Source of the DNA: Capsaspora owczarzaki ATCC 30864
Taxonomy: Eukaryota > Opisthokonta > Filasterea
Direction: 5' to 3'
Assembly: GCF_000151315.2 (NCBI RefSeq)
Contig: NW_011887297.1
Coordinates: 969,587-1,033,586, forward strand
DNA: 64,000 nt
Shown here: one piece after another, positions 12,447-24,500 of the stretch
Numbering within the stretch: the stretch's first letter is position 1
Layout: every line of letters starts with the position of its first letter
The notes under the pieces: generated by a model
Databases searched by the model: none
Told to the model about the DNA's origin: nothing
The model's input: only the letters and a program-made list of their open reading frames with translations
Translations under genes and position numbers: made by a program

Positions 12447-13439
12447 GCTTCACCTTTTTGAACAAAATTGAAAAAAAAAAAAAAAGAACAAAAAAAAAAC
12501 CAAGATCAAGCAAACGATCGAAGCCATGAGGCAATCCGCTCTGCATCAGCACGCGCCAGTCACAGGATTTCACGTACAGACAAGGCAACAGAGTGTGGCT
12601 CGAGAAGAAAAACCAAAAGCGACCAGAGATCCAAGCGAGGACAAGAAAAAAAAAAGAAGAAAAGTAAAGGACTGAGCTGAATTTCAAATGTGGAACGGTT
12701 TTTTCAAAACGATAAGATAATGACGAGCGTTGTCGCTCCACGAGCAGCAGCACACAAGGCACTTGCATGCGTGTGTGGTCGTCTCAAGGCCGAACGGAGC
12801 GCGAGCGGCGAGCGATTGAGAGTCAGAAGAAGCGGCAGAGGAACACAAACCAAAAAATAAAAAAATAAAAAAAATAAACCAACAAAAAATTTATTCAAAA
12901 AAAAAAACACTTGACATTTGGTGCACTCGTTCCACGAGTGTGCTTGTAGGCACTCATCTTCTTCGAGGTGGAATCAGAAAAAGAAGACGAAAGGAGACGA
13001 AAGGAGATGAAAGAAGACGAAAGAAGACGGAAGAAGACGAAAGCAGACAAAAGACGACGAAAGAAAGAATGGCGAAAAGCAAAAAAAAAAAAAAAACTCA
13101 CAAAAAAAACCCACCCCAAACACTCGGAAAAAAAAAAAAACCAATCGTGATAAGACCACAAAACACTTGCACTCTTCCCACTCATGCGTGTGCACGCACG
13201 CACTCATCTTCCTCTGAATCCTAATCAGTACAAGAACACGAAGACGAAAGAAGACAGAAGAGCGGAAACGAAACAGGCCAAACAACGCTTAACGCTTGGC
13301 GTTTTTTTTTTTTTTTTTTTTTTTTTACTTATATCAATAAACCAGAACAATAACAAAAATCATAACAAATTCCTTCTGTTGCACTCTTTCCATTCCCATG
13401 CGTTTGTTTACTCGCACTCATCATCATCATCTGCCTCGA
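12447..13439. promoter_or_regulatory. Divergent upstream region of the MACPF and nuclease genes
   Basis: About 1 kb between two divergently transcribed genes, both coding for secreted proteins, so it should carry both promoters. It is rich in A runs and in short GAAGAC units (12975-13062, 13241-13268). It contains three diverged copies of a block ending in CACTCATC. No protein-coding gene is supported. Confidence 0.55.
12905..13435. repeat. Three diverged tandem copies of a promoter-proximal block
   Basis: Segments near 12905-12965, 13160-13215 and 13376-13435 share a core of TTGNNCACTC, then TTCC(A/C)..., a GTGTG/GTTTG stretch and GCACTCATC. Spacing between the CACTCATC ends is roughly 250 and 215 nt. 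The first two copies are followed by GAAGAC-rich runs. The third copy runs into the start of the nuclease gene and supplies the optional HHHH segment upstream of its likely start codon. Confidence 0.55.
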
Positions 13440-16400
13440 ATGCCGAGACACGACCGACTGCCGCTGCAGCTGTTTGGCTTGCTGCTAATCTGCGCTGCCA
13501 TGTTTGTGGCGAGCATTGCTGAAGCCAGCAGCAGCAGCAGCAGCACCATCCCTCGCCTGCATTGCCGCGGCGTGGGCAACTCGGACGTTGGCTTTTGGCT
13601 TGTGTTCCGCAACGACGGCGGCTCGTCGTTCTACTACATGGACTCGAACCGTGTGGGCTCCGAGCGCGGCCTGGTGCTGCCCCCTCAGCTGCTCGTGCAC
13701 GCGCAGTCGCCGCTCGTCCTCACGCTGCAGAACATTATTGACGCGCGCAGCAATGCTTCCCGCTCGACCAGCCACGTCGTCTTTGCCAACGAGCATGACA
13801 TGCACTCTGCGCGCAACTTTGACCCGAGCTCGGACGTGTTTGAGTCGCACGCACCGCCGCTCGACCGGGTTGGCGCTGACATTGGCTCAAGCCCCCGCAC
13901 GTCCAAGCCCTTCCTGAGCGGCCTTCTCGCTGTTGAACACCACCCCCAGGAAATGGAAACCGCGGCGGAGGACGCCAACGGATTTCTGCTGACAACAACC
14001 ATTCCACGCCTTGTTCCCATCGACCCTCGCACAAGCACGCTGCCTCGCAGTGTCCCCAACTCGGTGTGGTTTGACGTCCAAGACACGGCTCAAGGCGCAA
14101 TCCTGTGCCTCTCGCTGAACGCGTCAGCAGGTGTCCAAGCCATTGTTGACGCACTGTTGACCACCAATCCGTTCGTGTCTGCGCTTGAGCTCTCAGAGGG
14201 CGTGCCGGCGGCAATGCAAGCGTTTGCGCGTCCCAACTGGCTGCCGCCCTCCACAGCTGCAGGCAGCGTCCATCTGCGTGGTGCTGCCGACTCGTTCGCA
14301 CGTTGTCTCGCTGCATCTGGCACGTTTGCTGAGCTTGCTGCCAACTGTTTGCGCACTGTTGAGGTGCCTGGCGTGTTTGGCGTGCGCGACACCGGCTCGT
14401 CCCCACGCTTTGCTCGCGGCTGGTGGTTGCTCGCCAAGAACCGAGGCTTCCCGCAAGGGCTGATGTGGGCGCCAGCATGGAGCCGCACCTCCCTGTCGCC
14501 TTCAATTGAGCCGACATTGCTCAGTCGGTGGCAAACCGGCGGCGCTGTCACGGCGTTGATTGGCATCCTCGGTGGCACTGAGGCAGAGCTTGTCTGCATT
14601 GGCGACCTGTTCTTTGTGAATGACACGGCCTTGAGCGGAAGTGCGCTGTGCACCTCCATGCTGTCTGCACACTCCATCTCTCTGAACGAGCTTGTGGTTG
14701 CCGAAATGGTCCCCGCCACGCTGGTTGGAAACGCTGATTCTGATTCCAGTTTTCAAACAAGACGCGGCCGCCCCGTTACACGCAGTCAAGCAGGCAGTGC
14801 ATCAAGCTCAAAACTCGTCACCGAAAATCACAAAATCCTGCACAAACGCCCCGAGCACCTTCAACAACGCAAATTCCATGATTTGGTGTCCAACCAGCTG
14901 AGCGAACCGGGAGTGCGAACCAGAGCCAGACAGTACTGGAAACCGTACATTCCCCCGCAAACCAACGGCGTGCCTGTGTCCGAGCCGCAATCCGTCTTTA
15001 GCTGTGGTTTGCTGTGGAGCAATTCTGCAAACAAGGACGTCTGGAAAACGGCTACTGTGACCTTTCCCACGTTGCCGAACGACTTATCCCCCTGCGCTCA
15101 TCTTGAAGTGTGGTTGGACCGTTTCCAGTCGTCGTCCAACGAGCTCGTGGAAACGACGGTTTTCCGCCCAACGAAATCCGGCAACAACCAGTGGAGCTAC
15201 AACAAGTGGGAAGAATTCACGCGTCCAGCCGACCTCAGCAGCAATGATGGCGCCACTCCGATGGACTTGGACGACCTCGGCAAGAGTGATGACGCGATTC
15301 CAATGGACGTGGACCCTCGCCCGAGTGATGCCCACTACTCAATGGATTCGAAAGTAGGGCAATTGAAGATTGACGTGCCAAACGAAGACCCGGTGCTGAG
15401 TACCAGTCTATTCGCGGCTGATGTCAAGTTTGTCTGGAATTCTTCTCCAGCTCCCGAGTGCCGTGAGCCTGAACAGAGGCTCTTTCCTGGTGCTCGGCAC
15501 AACGAGGTGTTTGAAAACTGGGAGAGTTCCATGTGGCGTACCTTGTTCTCGCGTGGCCGACTCCCATCGTTGCGTCAGCGTCGCTTCGACCCTGAGGATA
15601 ATGGCGACGAGTATTGTTTCATTGGACCATGTTTATTTGATTTGTACAACGCAAACGGCGAACGTGTTGGGCCAGTTGGTTCGAACCACGACGAGGCCTT
15701 GAAGTTTGCGCTGCGTGGCACCAAAGGGTCGATGATCATGCTCAATGCCACCAGCCACGCGCTTGAATGGTGCATGAACGCCCTTGACGCGCTGACATTC
15801 ATTCTGGCCAAGGAATCAGGCGCGGTCGTCGAGAATGTCGTCGAAGAAACTGAAGATGAAGACCCTGACGAGAATGAAGGCATGGCATTGAGCGAAGACG
15901 CCTCTAGCCACGATAGTAAGTGATGGTCTGCTATTGGCGCTTGATTTTGGAAGAATTTTGCATTTGCTGACGAGCCATTGGAACAGGAAAATCCTTGAAT
16001 TCCGCGGTTAACGATTGCCAGCATCATCTCGCTGGCGGGATAGAGTCGCCTTTTCTTCTGTCTTTCACTACGACGTTATATCCCGGCTTGAAAAAGATCT
16101 GCGCCGAGTTGGCACCCGGCCAGTTGTACATTGTCCACGCAAAACACAACAAAAAAAGGGCTCAGGTTGCCACATTCACTGCACAACCAACCCATGCTCC
16201 TGCCACGCCACGGTTTTTCTACCTTTCGTATTTTGATCCGACTGCAAAAATACCGCGAGTCGTGGCATATTCTGTTACAGTTCCGCAGTCGTATTCAGTC
16301 CACTCGCGTCTTGATACCGAATTTATGTACAATTTGGGTAAGTTTCAAAGCGTTAAGTCGTTCTGGTGTCCTGGTCTCACGATTCTCACATTTGTCAACA

Positions 16401-17408
16401 GAGCTCTGTTCACCGGCTCCAACCCCTGGTGTGGGAATAGTGCCAACGCGCAAGATGTGTCGCAGTTTTCCGAGCTTGGCTGCTAAGAACTACAAAGGGG
16501 TTGGTAAATCCTGGAACAGAGGCCATCTGTTCCCAAGCCATATCGCTTCAATTGTGGACCCCACGCAGTATACTCCCCAAAACATGTCATACGCGGCTGC
16601 GTTTTCCACTTTTGCGTACATCAACGTTGTCCCCATGGCCGCAAGGTTCAATCAACTATACTGGGGTCCCGCAGAAACGGCTTTCGTCGAGGTTGTTCTC
16701 GCCAAGGGCATTGGCAAGCAAGCCTTTTTTCTGACTGGCGCGCTTGGCACACCCTCCCAGAATCGGTTGAAGTTGAACGAATTTGCTCCGAATGGCCCGT
16801 TTTTTACCGCCATGTGCATTCCAGGGGTTGGAAGTAGCGCCGCATATGCTCACTTCAACAGTGATAAACTTGTACTCGCCCGTTCCGATCCTCGGTACTC
16901 GGCAGTCGAGTTCATGAGTTTGGGAAAACTCGTGACTTTGCTAAAACAACACCAATTGCTAAACCTGAAACCAGCCGACTTGTTTGGACCAAATGCCAAC
17001 TGCAACACCGATCTCACATCCGAGCTGATAGCTGCGTTCGCCCCAGCCAAGAAAAACAACAATGGACAATCTGTCACCTTCAATCCTGATTCGCATCGTC
17101 GAGAAACCCAACTCTTGGGAAATCGAGATCCTGGAGATCGTTGCACTCTTGATAGCGAGTGCAAGATTCCGATGGAATGCATCAGTAACAAATGCACATG
17201 TGTTGCCTGCAAGAACATCCAACCGATTTCCTTGACGGGCGCTACTCAGCAGGAGATTGATGACATTGCGAGAATCATGTGTGAGGGTCCAGCTGCTCCA
17301 CCTCGCAAGAAAAAAATGGACGACACGCTATGGCAACAATATTTCGGATCACTACAACGTGCGAGCTGTACTTGCAAATGGAATGCGGCGAACAAAGTTT
17401 GTCGGTAA
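13440..17408 (+). CDS. Secreted fusion: DNase II-like domain plus DRGH-type non-specific endonuclease
   Basis: 1,277 aa in three exons: 13440-15915, 15987-16337, 16402-17408, joined in phase 1. The start at 13440 gives a clean signal peptide (LPLQLFGLLLICAAMFVASIAEA); an in-frame ATG at 13398 lies in a repeat. Residues about 35-430 look like a DNase II fold: N-terminal LHCRGVGNSDVGFWLVFRN, and CIGDLFFVNDT...ALC like the C-terminal CIGD...GG..C of DNase II. Neither catalytic HxK is apparent. A Cys-containing linker with acidic repeats (PMDLDD, PMDVDP) follows. The C-terminal third is an Endonuclease_NS (NUC) domain: FDPTAKIPRVVAYSV, catalytic NRGH (His about 984), then YINVVPMAARFNQLYW with the metal-binding Asn. 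A Cys-rich tail (CTLDSECKIPMECISNKCTC) ends the protein. It is probably lysosomal or extracellular. The stop overlaps a possible donor (GGTAAGT). Confidence 0.75.
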
Positions 17409-18582
17409 GTCCGTTTTGGCCACGCTGGCAAATGGACAACTTGCTCGTCGAGCTGCGATCTCCAGTTTTTTGTGCACCTGTTTTGCCCTTCATCTCAATA
17501 AAGCGACCTCACAACGCGACGACTTGTCACCTCGAAATTTGAGCCTTTCGGTTTGGGCAATGCATTTTAGTGTAACCTGGAAATGTCCGTGATATCAAAG
17601 GAGCCACAGACTTTCGTTGGTACTAGATCTAGCTTTGCACTGTTGCTGCTTCCTTATTCGAGAGTAGATAGACGTTGTTATGCTTGATAGCTGCAATAGC
17701 CCTGACAGAGGAATTTCAGGAAAAACGCTGATTGTGCTTTTCACGAACGGTGAGGAGATCAACATGCAAACAAAGTCGCTCGGAATCTGCGGAAGACCTT
17801 GTTCGATGCGAATTCCTCATTCTTGTTGGATGAATCTGTGGCAGACATGATGCTATCGTATCGAGCGGCTGGCGCTGAAACGACTCACATCAAATATTGT
17901 GGAGTTTCTCCCTCAAATGACTCACCCAAGGCTTCCATCTCAACAGACTGACACCAGATGCTGTTTTTCGCACATAAATACACTCTATGGTGCTTGGTAG
18001 GGTCAGAGGGCGATACAGCCCAGTCCTGGAATCCGGGGCACCTGCTCAAAATCATCTCCCTGTTGTGACTGCAGTCCGCGGCGCGCTAGAGATCCGCTGT
18101 GCTTGTTTGATTTCGATCCAACTAAGATTTTGTATTGTAGAGTGAAGGTGCCTCGGTTCGGTCGAACAACAGGCCATTTTTTGGGTGCCTAACTCCGGCA
18201 GTTTCGTCGGAGCGCTCCCCCTCGACCGTGGCGGTCTTCTTTCACCGCTTCTTTTGAAGCACTATTTGCCATTGGATGTCGGGGAGAGCGCGACGCGGAA
18301 ATCGCCCTCGAACGGACGAGATTCCTTATTTTGACTTTTCGTAATGCTGCGCCAGCCAAATCGAAGTCGGCTCAGAAGGCTCTGTCAGCCCCGCCGCTGT
18401 GGCAAGTTACTCAAATGAGGTCCGCTACATGAAATTTGTGAGAATAGGGCAATGGCGTCCAGAGGACAGGCGTGAGATCGAAACCTTAGGCACCCTTCAC
18501 ATTAAATCGTTATTCAGTCGGTTTTGAAGTTTGAATATTTTTTTTCTCCACCGTTTTTTTTTTTTCTTTTTTTTTTTCCCAA
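17409..18582. other. 1.17-kb stretch without a recognisable gene
   Basis: It starts with the 3' region of the nuclease gene (AATAAA at 17497-17502) and ends with a poly-T tract just before the LRR gene. The centre (about 17600-18480) has ordinary base composition, not simple repeats, but no long ORF and no splice-bounded coding segment that I can defend. It contains CTAGATCTAG near 17622 and a short hairpin, CTCCG(10)CGGAG, near 18193. It could hold a promoter, a decayed gene or a non-coding RNA. Confidence 0.4.
17497..17502 (+). terminator. Poly(A) signal AATAAA of the nuclease gene
   Basis: Canonical hexamer 89 nt after the stop codon at 17406-17408 and in the correct orientation. No cleavage-site evidence is available. 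Confidence 0.5.
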
Positions 18583-21500
18583 ATGGTAAAGAAGGCGCCC
18601 TCGGCTGCTCCTGCTCCCACTCCTACTCCCATGCGCACTACAAGAGCAACCAAGCCAAAGACTGGTGGCAGCATCAGTAGCACCGACGCAGTGGAAGACG
18701 ATCGTGTGGTCGCGGCAATGGAGGTCGATCCACCCAAACCCAAGCGAGCTGCAGCCCGTGCTGCTGCCACTGCTGCTGCTGCCACTGCTGCCACATCAGC
18801 AGTACAAGTGGCTAGTACTACTATTGCTGCTCCCCGAGGCAGGACCAGCAAGGCAGCCGCACCTGTCCCTGCCTCTTCAATCTCAGAGCCGCTCAGCAAG
18901 GTGCCGCTCCTGCCCAAAGAGTTGTGAGGCGTAATGCCAGTCCACTAACTCGTCACTGACATCTTGTTTGCTTCGTTTGTGATTCCTACTGTTTGATTTT
19001 TCAAATAGCGCCAGACCGCTCAGAAGAAGGCCACTGCACCAACCAACCAAGGATCTCAGACTGTGAGCTACCATCTTCGTGCTCGCAAACCCACTCAGGT
19101 TGCAGTTGCGCGTACTGGCAAGACGAGCTCAGCTTCCAGTAGTGGCGTCCCCACAACCATCCGCAGCAAGCGTCGGGCTGGGAGAACACCTCAACAGCCA
19201 AGAAGAACAAGAAGAAGGCTCGTCAAACGGATGCTGACGATGCTGACGACGGCGACTACGAGGACTGCGAGGACGACGCTGCTGGCGAGGACGACGACAA
19301 CCAGGACAGCAAGAAGCTTAGCAGGGAGGAAGCGGTCGGCGAAGCACTCCTGCAAAACACCACACTGACTACGCTCGAGTATGTACTTGTCGGCTTCTGC
19401 TCACTCCATGTTTGTTTGATGCCTTGACTCACCGTATGGTATCAGCTTGGGTGACTGTGTGATTGACTTCAAGAATGCTAGAATGCAGCCGATTGCGGCA
19501 GCGTTAGTGCAGAACAAAACGCTGACGACACTCCGGTATGTAAAGCTGGATCCATTGATGATGCCATGGTAATGGCAGCTGTGCAAAGTCACCCTCGCTC
19601 ACTACCTTGCTCTATGATAACAGGACTCAAAATTACATTGACGCAGTAATGTCCAATGCACTGACGCAAAACACCACTCTGACTGAACTCTCGTAAGTTG
19701 TTTTTGCACCATTTGCCCGTGTTGCTTTGCGAGGTAATTGGCTCACCGTGTGACGACAGGGGTTACCTCGATGCCAATGGAGCGCGATCGATGGCAAAGG
19801 CACTGACGCAGAACGCCACGTTGACCACGCTCCAGTACGCACCAATTTCGCATTTTGATTGCATTCCAGTTTACCATTGCAAACGCTCCATTTGTTTCGA
19901 TGGCGTCGCTCATTGTGTGGTAACAGTGTGGGCTGGGGTAAATTCGGCCCGGCAGAAACAAACGCGATTGCCGCCATCCTGAAGCAAAACACGTCACTGA
20001 CCACCCTAGAGTATGCTTCTTTCCTCTCATGCTGACCACTACCGCGTCTAATTGCAAACATCAATCTAACCATGTCTGTCTGTTGGGTCAGGTTGGATGG
20101 TCCTCAGATTGGAGACTTTGGAGCTCAAGCGATTGGAAAAGTGCTGAAACAAAACACCACTTTGACTGCACTCCGGTAGGATTCCACCACTCTCTTCCTC
20201 GTCTGCTAGTTGCTTGTTCGCTGATAAGTTGAATCGAATATTGATTCTCATGTCATGGTCACCAGCTTGCTCGGCAACGATATTGGCAGCGCTGGAGCGC
20301 AAGCGATCGGAGAGGCACTCAAGACCAACTCGGCATTGACTACGCTTGTGTCAGTGCCACTCTCATGCTGAATCATTGCTTGAGGTCATGCGAGAAGCGC
20401 AGTGGTATGTGTTGCTCACTTCATTGTAATAGTTTGGATAAAAACGAGATTGGCGAAGCTGGCGGACTTGCGATCGCTGATGCTCTGGTGTGCAACAAGA
20501 CGTTGACTACGCTTTCGTACGTTCTGCCGGATGGATGTTGTGACTCTGGGTTCCACTGCTGCGTTGTTATGCCATCGCTGACATCAATTACCACAGCATG
20601 TATTGGTGTTCGATTGGAGATGCTGGAGTTGAAGCGATTGTCCACGCGCTCGAGAAGAACACTACGTTGACCTCCCTCAAGTATGATCCTTGGCTCTCAT
20701 TTGACTGAATTCATGTTTTTGTAACTGCAAGCGATGGATCATTCGTCATATCGCTCACTGCAATGCTCGCAGTTTGAAAAACAATATCACTCTCGGTTCT
20801 GGCGCGCAGGCGGCGATACCACGGATGCTCCAAGTGAACACGACGCTGACTGAGCTTGAGTACGTGACAGCTTCTATCTTCATCCCCTTACCCAAAACGA
20901 AAAGCAGAAAGATGAAGAGAACGAAAATCGAGGCAATCACGGCTGCCTAATACCGCATGCTCACACGTTGATTATAGTCTGGGTGACAATAGATTGAACA
21001 GCGTTGGATTCCAAGCAATTGCAGAAGCGCTCGCGCGAAACACTTCTCTCACGACACTCTCGTACGAGTTTCCCTGTTCATGTTGATGAATGCCGTGCTT
21101 TATTGTGGTATTCGATGGTATGGCTCACCGCTTTGGGAATAGACTTGCGTATAACGCCATGGAACTAGCCGGAGCGCAGGCGATTGCTGCAGCACTCAAG
21201 AGCAACACCACACTGACCACACTCAAGTATGCTCGCAATCTGTCATGCCGGTTTGACGCTATCACTCTTGATTGTCGGGGTGCTTTGAAATTCTCACTGC
21301 TTGAACAGTCTGGATCACAGTTGGTTTGGCGATGCCGGTGCGCAGGCCATTGCGGATGCTCTTCGGCAGAACAAGACGCTTACCAGTCTGCAGTATGTTT
21401 TTCAAACGCATAATGGTCCATTTCTCGTCGGCAAAGGCCAAAGATTAACCTTGCTTGTATTGCTTTGACACGTGTCAAGTCTCGAGCACTGCAGGATTGG

Positions 21501-24500
21501 CACTGCTGGACTCCAAGCGATCAGTGGAGCGCTCGTGCAGAACAACACGTTGACCACGCTCAAGTACGTTTGGGAACGATGTTGTTGGCTATTCTTGTCT
21601 GGAAGAGAGCGAAGCTATATTCTGGTGATTCATTTCCTTGCCACTCGAAAACGCAGTCTTTCAATGAATCCGATTGACGATGTTGGTGCCAACAGCATTG
21701 CCGAAATGCTGAAGTCGAACACCAGTTTGACCACTCTCGAGTACGTTCTATGCTCCTGTTGTTGTGGAACTGGTTGTTGCTGCATTTACTCACGATCAGC
21801 CAACAGTCTGAGTTGCAGTCAACTTCGTTTTAAAATGCACGAGATTGCCGAAGCACTCAAGCAGAACACGACGCTGACGACACTCGAGTAAGGGTTTCCA
21901 CCATCTCTCTCGCTCCTGTCGCTCATACACAATTGCTGTTCCTTGATCCTTCTATTACTCACGGCTTTGTGCATTCAGTTTATCTCGCAATAATATTGGC
22001 GCTGTTGGAGCGCAGGTCATTGCCGAGGCTCTGAAGCAGAACAGGACTCTGACGACGCTGTGGTACGTTCCTTGCTCACTTATCGAGGTCAAACCTTCGG
22101 GCGGACGACCTGCTCGGTGGTATTCTTGCTCACCATGTGCTCGCAGTCTAAATCAAGCTGAGATTGGCGCTACTGGGGTGAAAGCTATTGCCGAGGCCCT
22201 CAAAATGAACGCTGCGCTGACCACGCTCGAGTATGTTCAATCTTCCGCGGTGATTGGTGTCATGCCTCACTGTAATCACTTTGCTTGTTATGTGGGAGCA
22301 GGTTGGATGGCAATTCCATTGGCGATGCTGAGACGCAGGCAATTGCACCCGCACTTGTTCAGAACACGACTCTAACCTCGCTCAAGTACGTACCAAGTCG
22401 CATGCCGATATGCCTCGATGCTTGATTCACTGAAACTGACACTGTTTCTGGGATTAGACTAGGGAGCGACGTGCTTGGCAAAGCTGGAGCGCACGCGATT
22501 GCCACGGTGTTGAAGCAAAACGCCACACTCACCACCCTCGAGTACGGTCACCTTTCATTGTGTGTCGTTTGATGCTCCGAAAGTGATACCAAAGTGCTAA
22601 CTGATGATTCATTGTTCGTTTTTTGGTTTGGTTGTTCGTGTTCTTCACCGTGATGACATCACAGGCTGTCGGCTAGCTTTGTTGCCTGTGCAGTGCAAAC
22701 AATCGCAGCCGCACTCAAACACAACACTACGCTGACCACGTTCAAGTAGGTTATACTCCCTCGTGCCGGTCAAAGTCTCAATTGTGCGCATAAAATGATT
22801 CTTTCTGCTGCGATTACTCACGGCGTTATTCCAGATTGCGAGATTGGAACAACTACGATCCTGAATTCGAGCGTGAAATGTCAGAACCATTGACCACAGA
22901 GCGGTATGTTGTCCTGCAGTTGACATTAACTCTGAAGTGGCCAAAGGTGGTCGCTCACGCAACTTGTCACCGTGTGGTCACAGTCTGCTGTCGCAGGTGC
23001 GTAATCCGCATGATTTTGGACTCGAAAACGCCCTGTCGCGGGTTTCCGAGTTTTTGTATGTTCCTTCTCCCTTCTCCTGTCGTTCCCCTTCTATGACGAC
23101 GACGCATGTGATGCTTCTTTCGATGGATATAAGTAACTCAGTTTATGCGGACAGCTTGCGTGAGAACATTGTTGACTCTGCTGGAGTGCAAGTGATTCAA
23201 GAGGTTCTGAGTTTGATCAAGCCAAGCAAGCTTGAGTAAGTTCTCGTGCTCGTTGGTGTTGTGACTTTCATTGCAACTCACATTGATTGTTGTTCACGAC
23301 ACTGTTTAGGATTCGCTTTGGCCTTGACGACTTTGGAGCGCAAGTGCTTGCAACATCACTCAAGCAGAACTCTTGGATGACCGAGCTCAAGTTTGTTTGC
23401 TTCTTTCGCGCTGATGTTCTTTGTTCTGGGGGAGGAGGGGTGGCGGGGTGGCGGGGTGGCGTCGGTGGTGTCGGTGGTCGGTCGGATTCAGTTTTGATGC
23501 GAGCACATCAATGCTCACCGTGACAACAAACAGTCTGAGATCCAATAAGATTGGCCCGATTGGAGCCCAAGCGATTGCAGAAGCGCTGATGCAGAACGCC
23601 AAGCTCACTATACTCAAGTATGTTGTCTTTCTATCGCTTTCGTGCCATATTGTCGTTCTTGGCGTCGTCAACTAATCGCTGCTCGACCATGTCGGGGGTT
23701 TTCATTCACCACATGATTCTAGTCTGAGTTCCACTCAGCTCGGAGATGCAGGAGCGGAAGCGATTTCCAAGGCACTCAGGGTGAACACGACACTGACCAC
23801 GCTAAAGTACGACATGGCTATTTCTGCCCTTGCTTATTGCGCCCTTTTGACGCACTGCGTTGATGATACTCACACTTTGAGCAGCCTGTGCGAATGTTGG
23901 ATTGGCAGTACAGGAGCCATGGCGTTGGTGGAGGGTCTGAAACAAAACGTGGGATTGACTTCGTTCTAGTACGTTTTCGTTCGCTTGCTACCTTGCATGC
24001 TGAGCATGTCGTTTGATGAACAGTGATAGCGGTACTTACCTTTTGAGAGCAGCCTGTCCCGCAATTCTATCGGCGATAGTGGTGCAAATGCGATGGCTGC
24101 TGCGATCTCACAGAACACAACACTGACGACCCTCGAGTATGTTCCTCTCGCTTTTCTGCTGTTTCGTGTCGCACTGGTAATTGAACAAGCTGCATGTTAC
24201 TCACTGCATTGTACACAGTCTTGGAAAGAATCATATTGGCGATGCTGGCGCCGAAAGGTTGGCAGAAGCGCTCCTGCGGAATACCACGCTCAAGGTGCTC
24301 AGGTATAGAACCAGATTGAGATCAACAATGAATGTGTTTTTTCTGCTGCTCTGCAGTGCTTTTGCTCACTCGCATGTAACCAGTTTGTGGTATAACGAAA
24401 TGAGCGAAGCAGGACAGCGAGTGATGGCAGCAGCACGCAGCCAGAATTCTGCACTTGACTCGCTCAAGTATGGGTCCCCTTTCTCTGATGCTGATACTGT

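Noticed and set aside
18120-18185. GGTTCGGTC box followed by TTTTTT, resembling a tRNA B box and Pol III terminator
   Set aside because: The T-arm stem does not pair beyond three bases, no acceptor stem or A box could be found, and no cloverleaf folds.
19446-24467. Regularly spaced near-identical units resembling a repeat/spacer array
   Set aside because: Units are LRR exons coding NTTLTTL-type repeats and the spacers are introns; this is a eukaryotic gene, not a CRISPR array or satellite.
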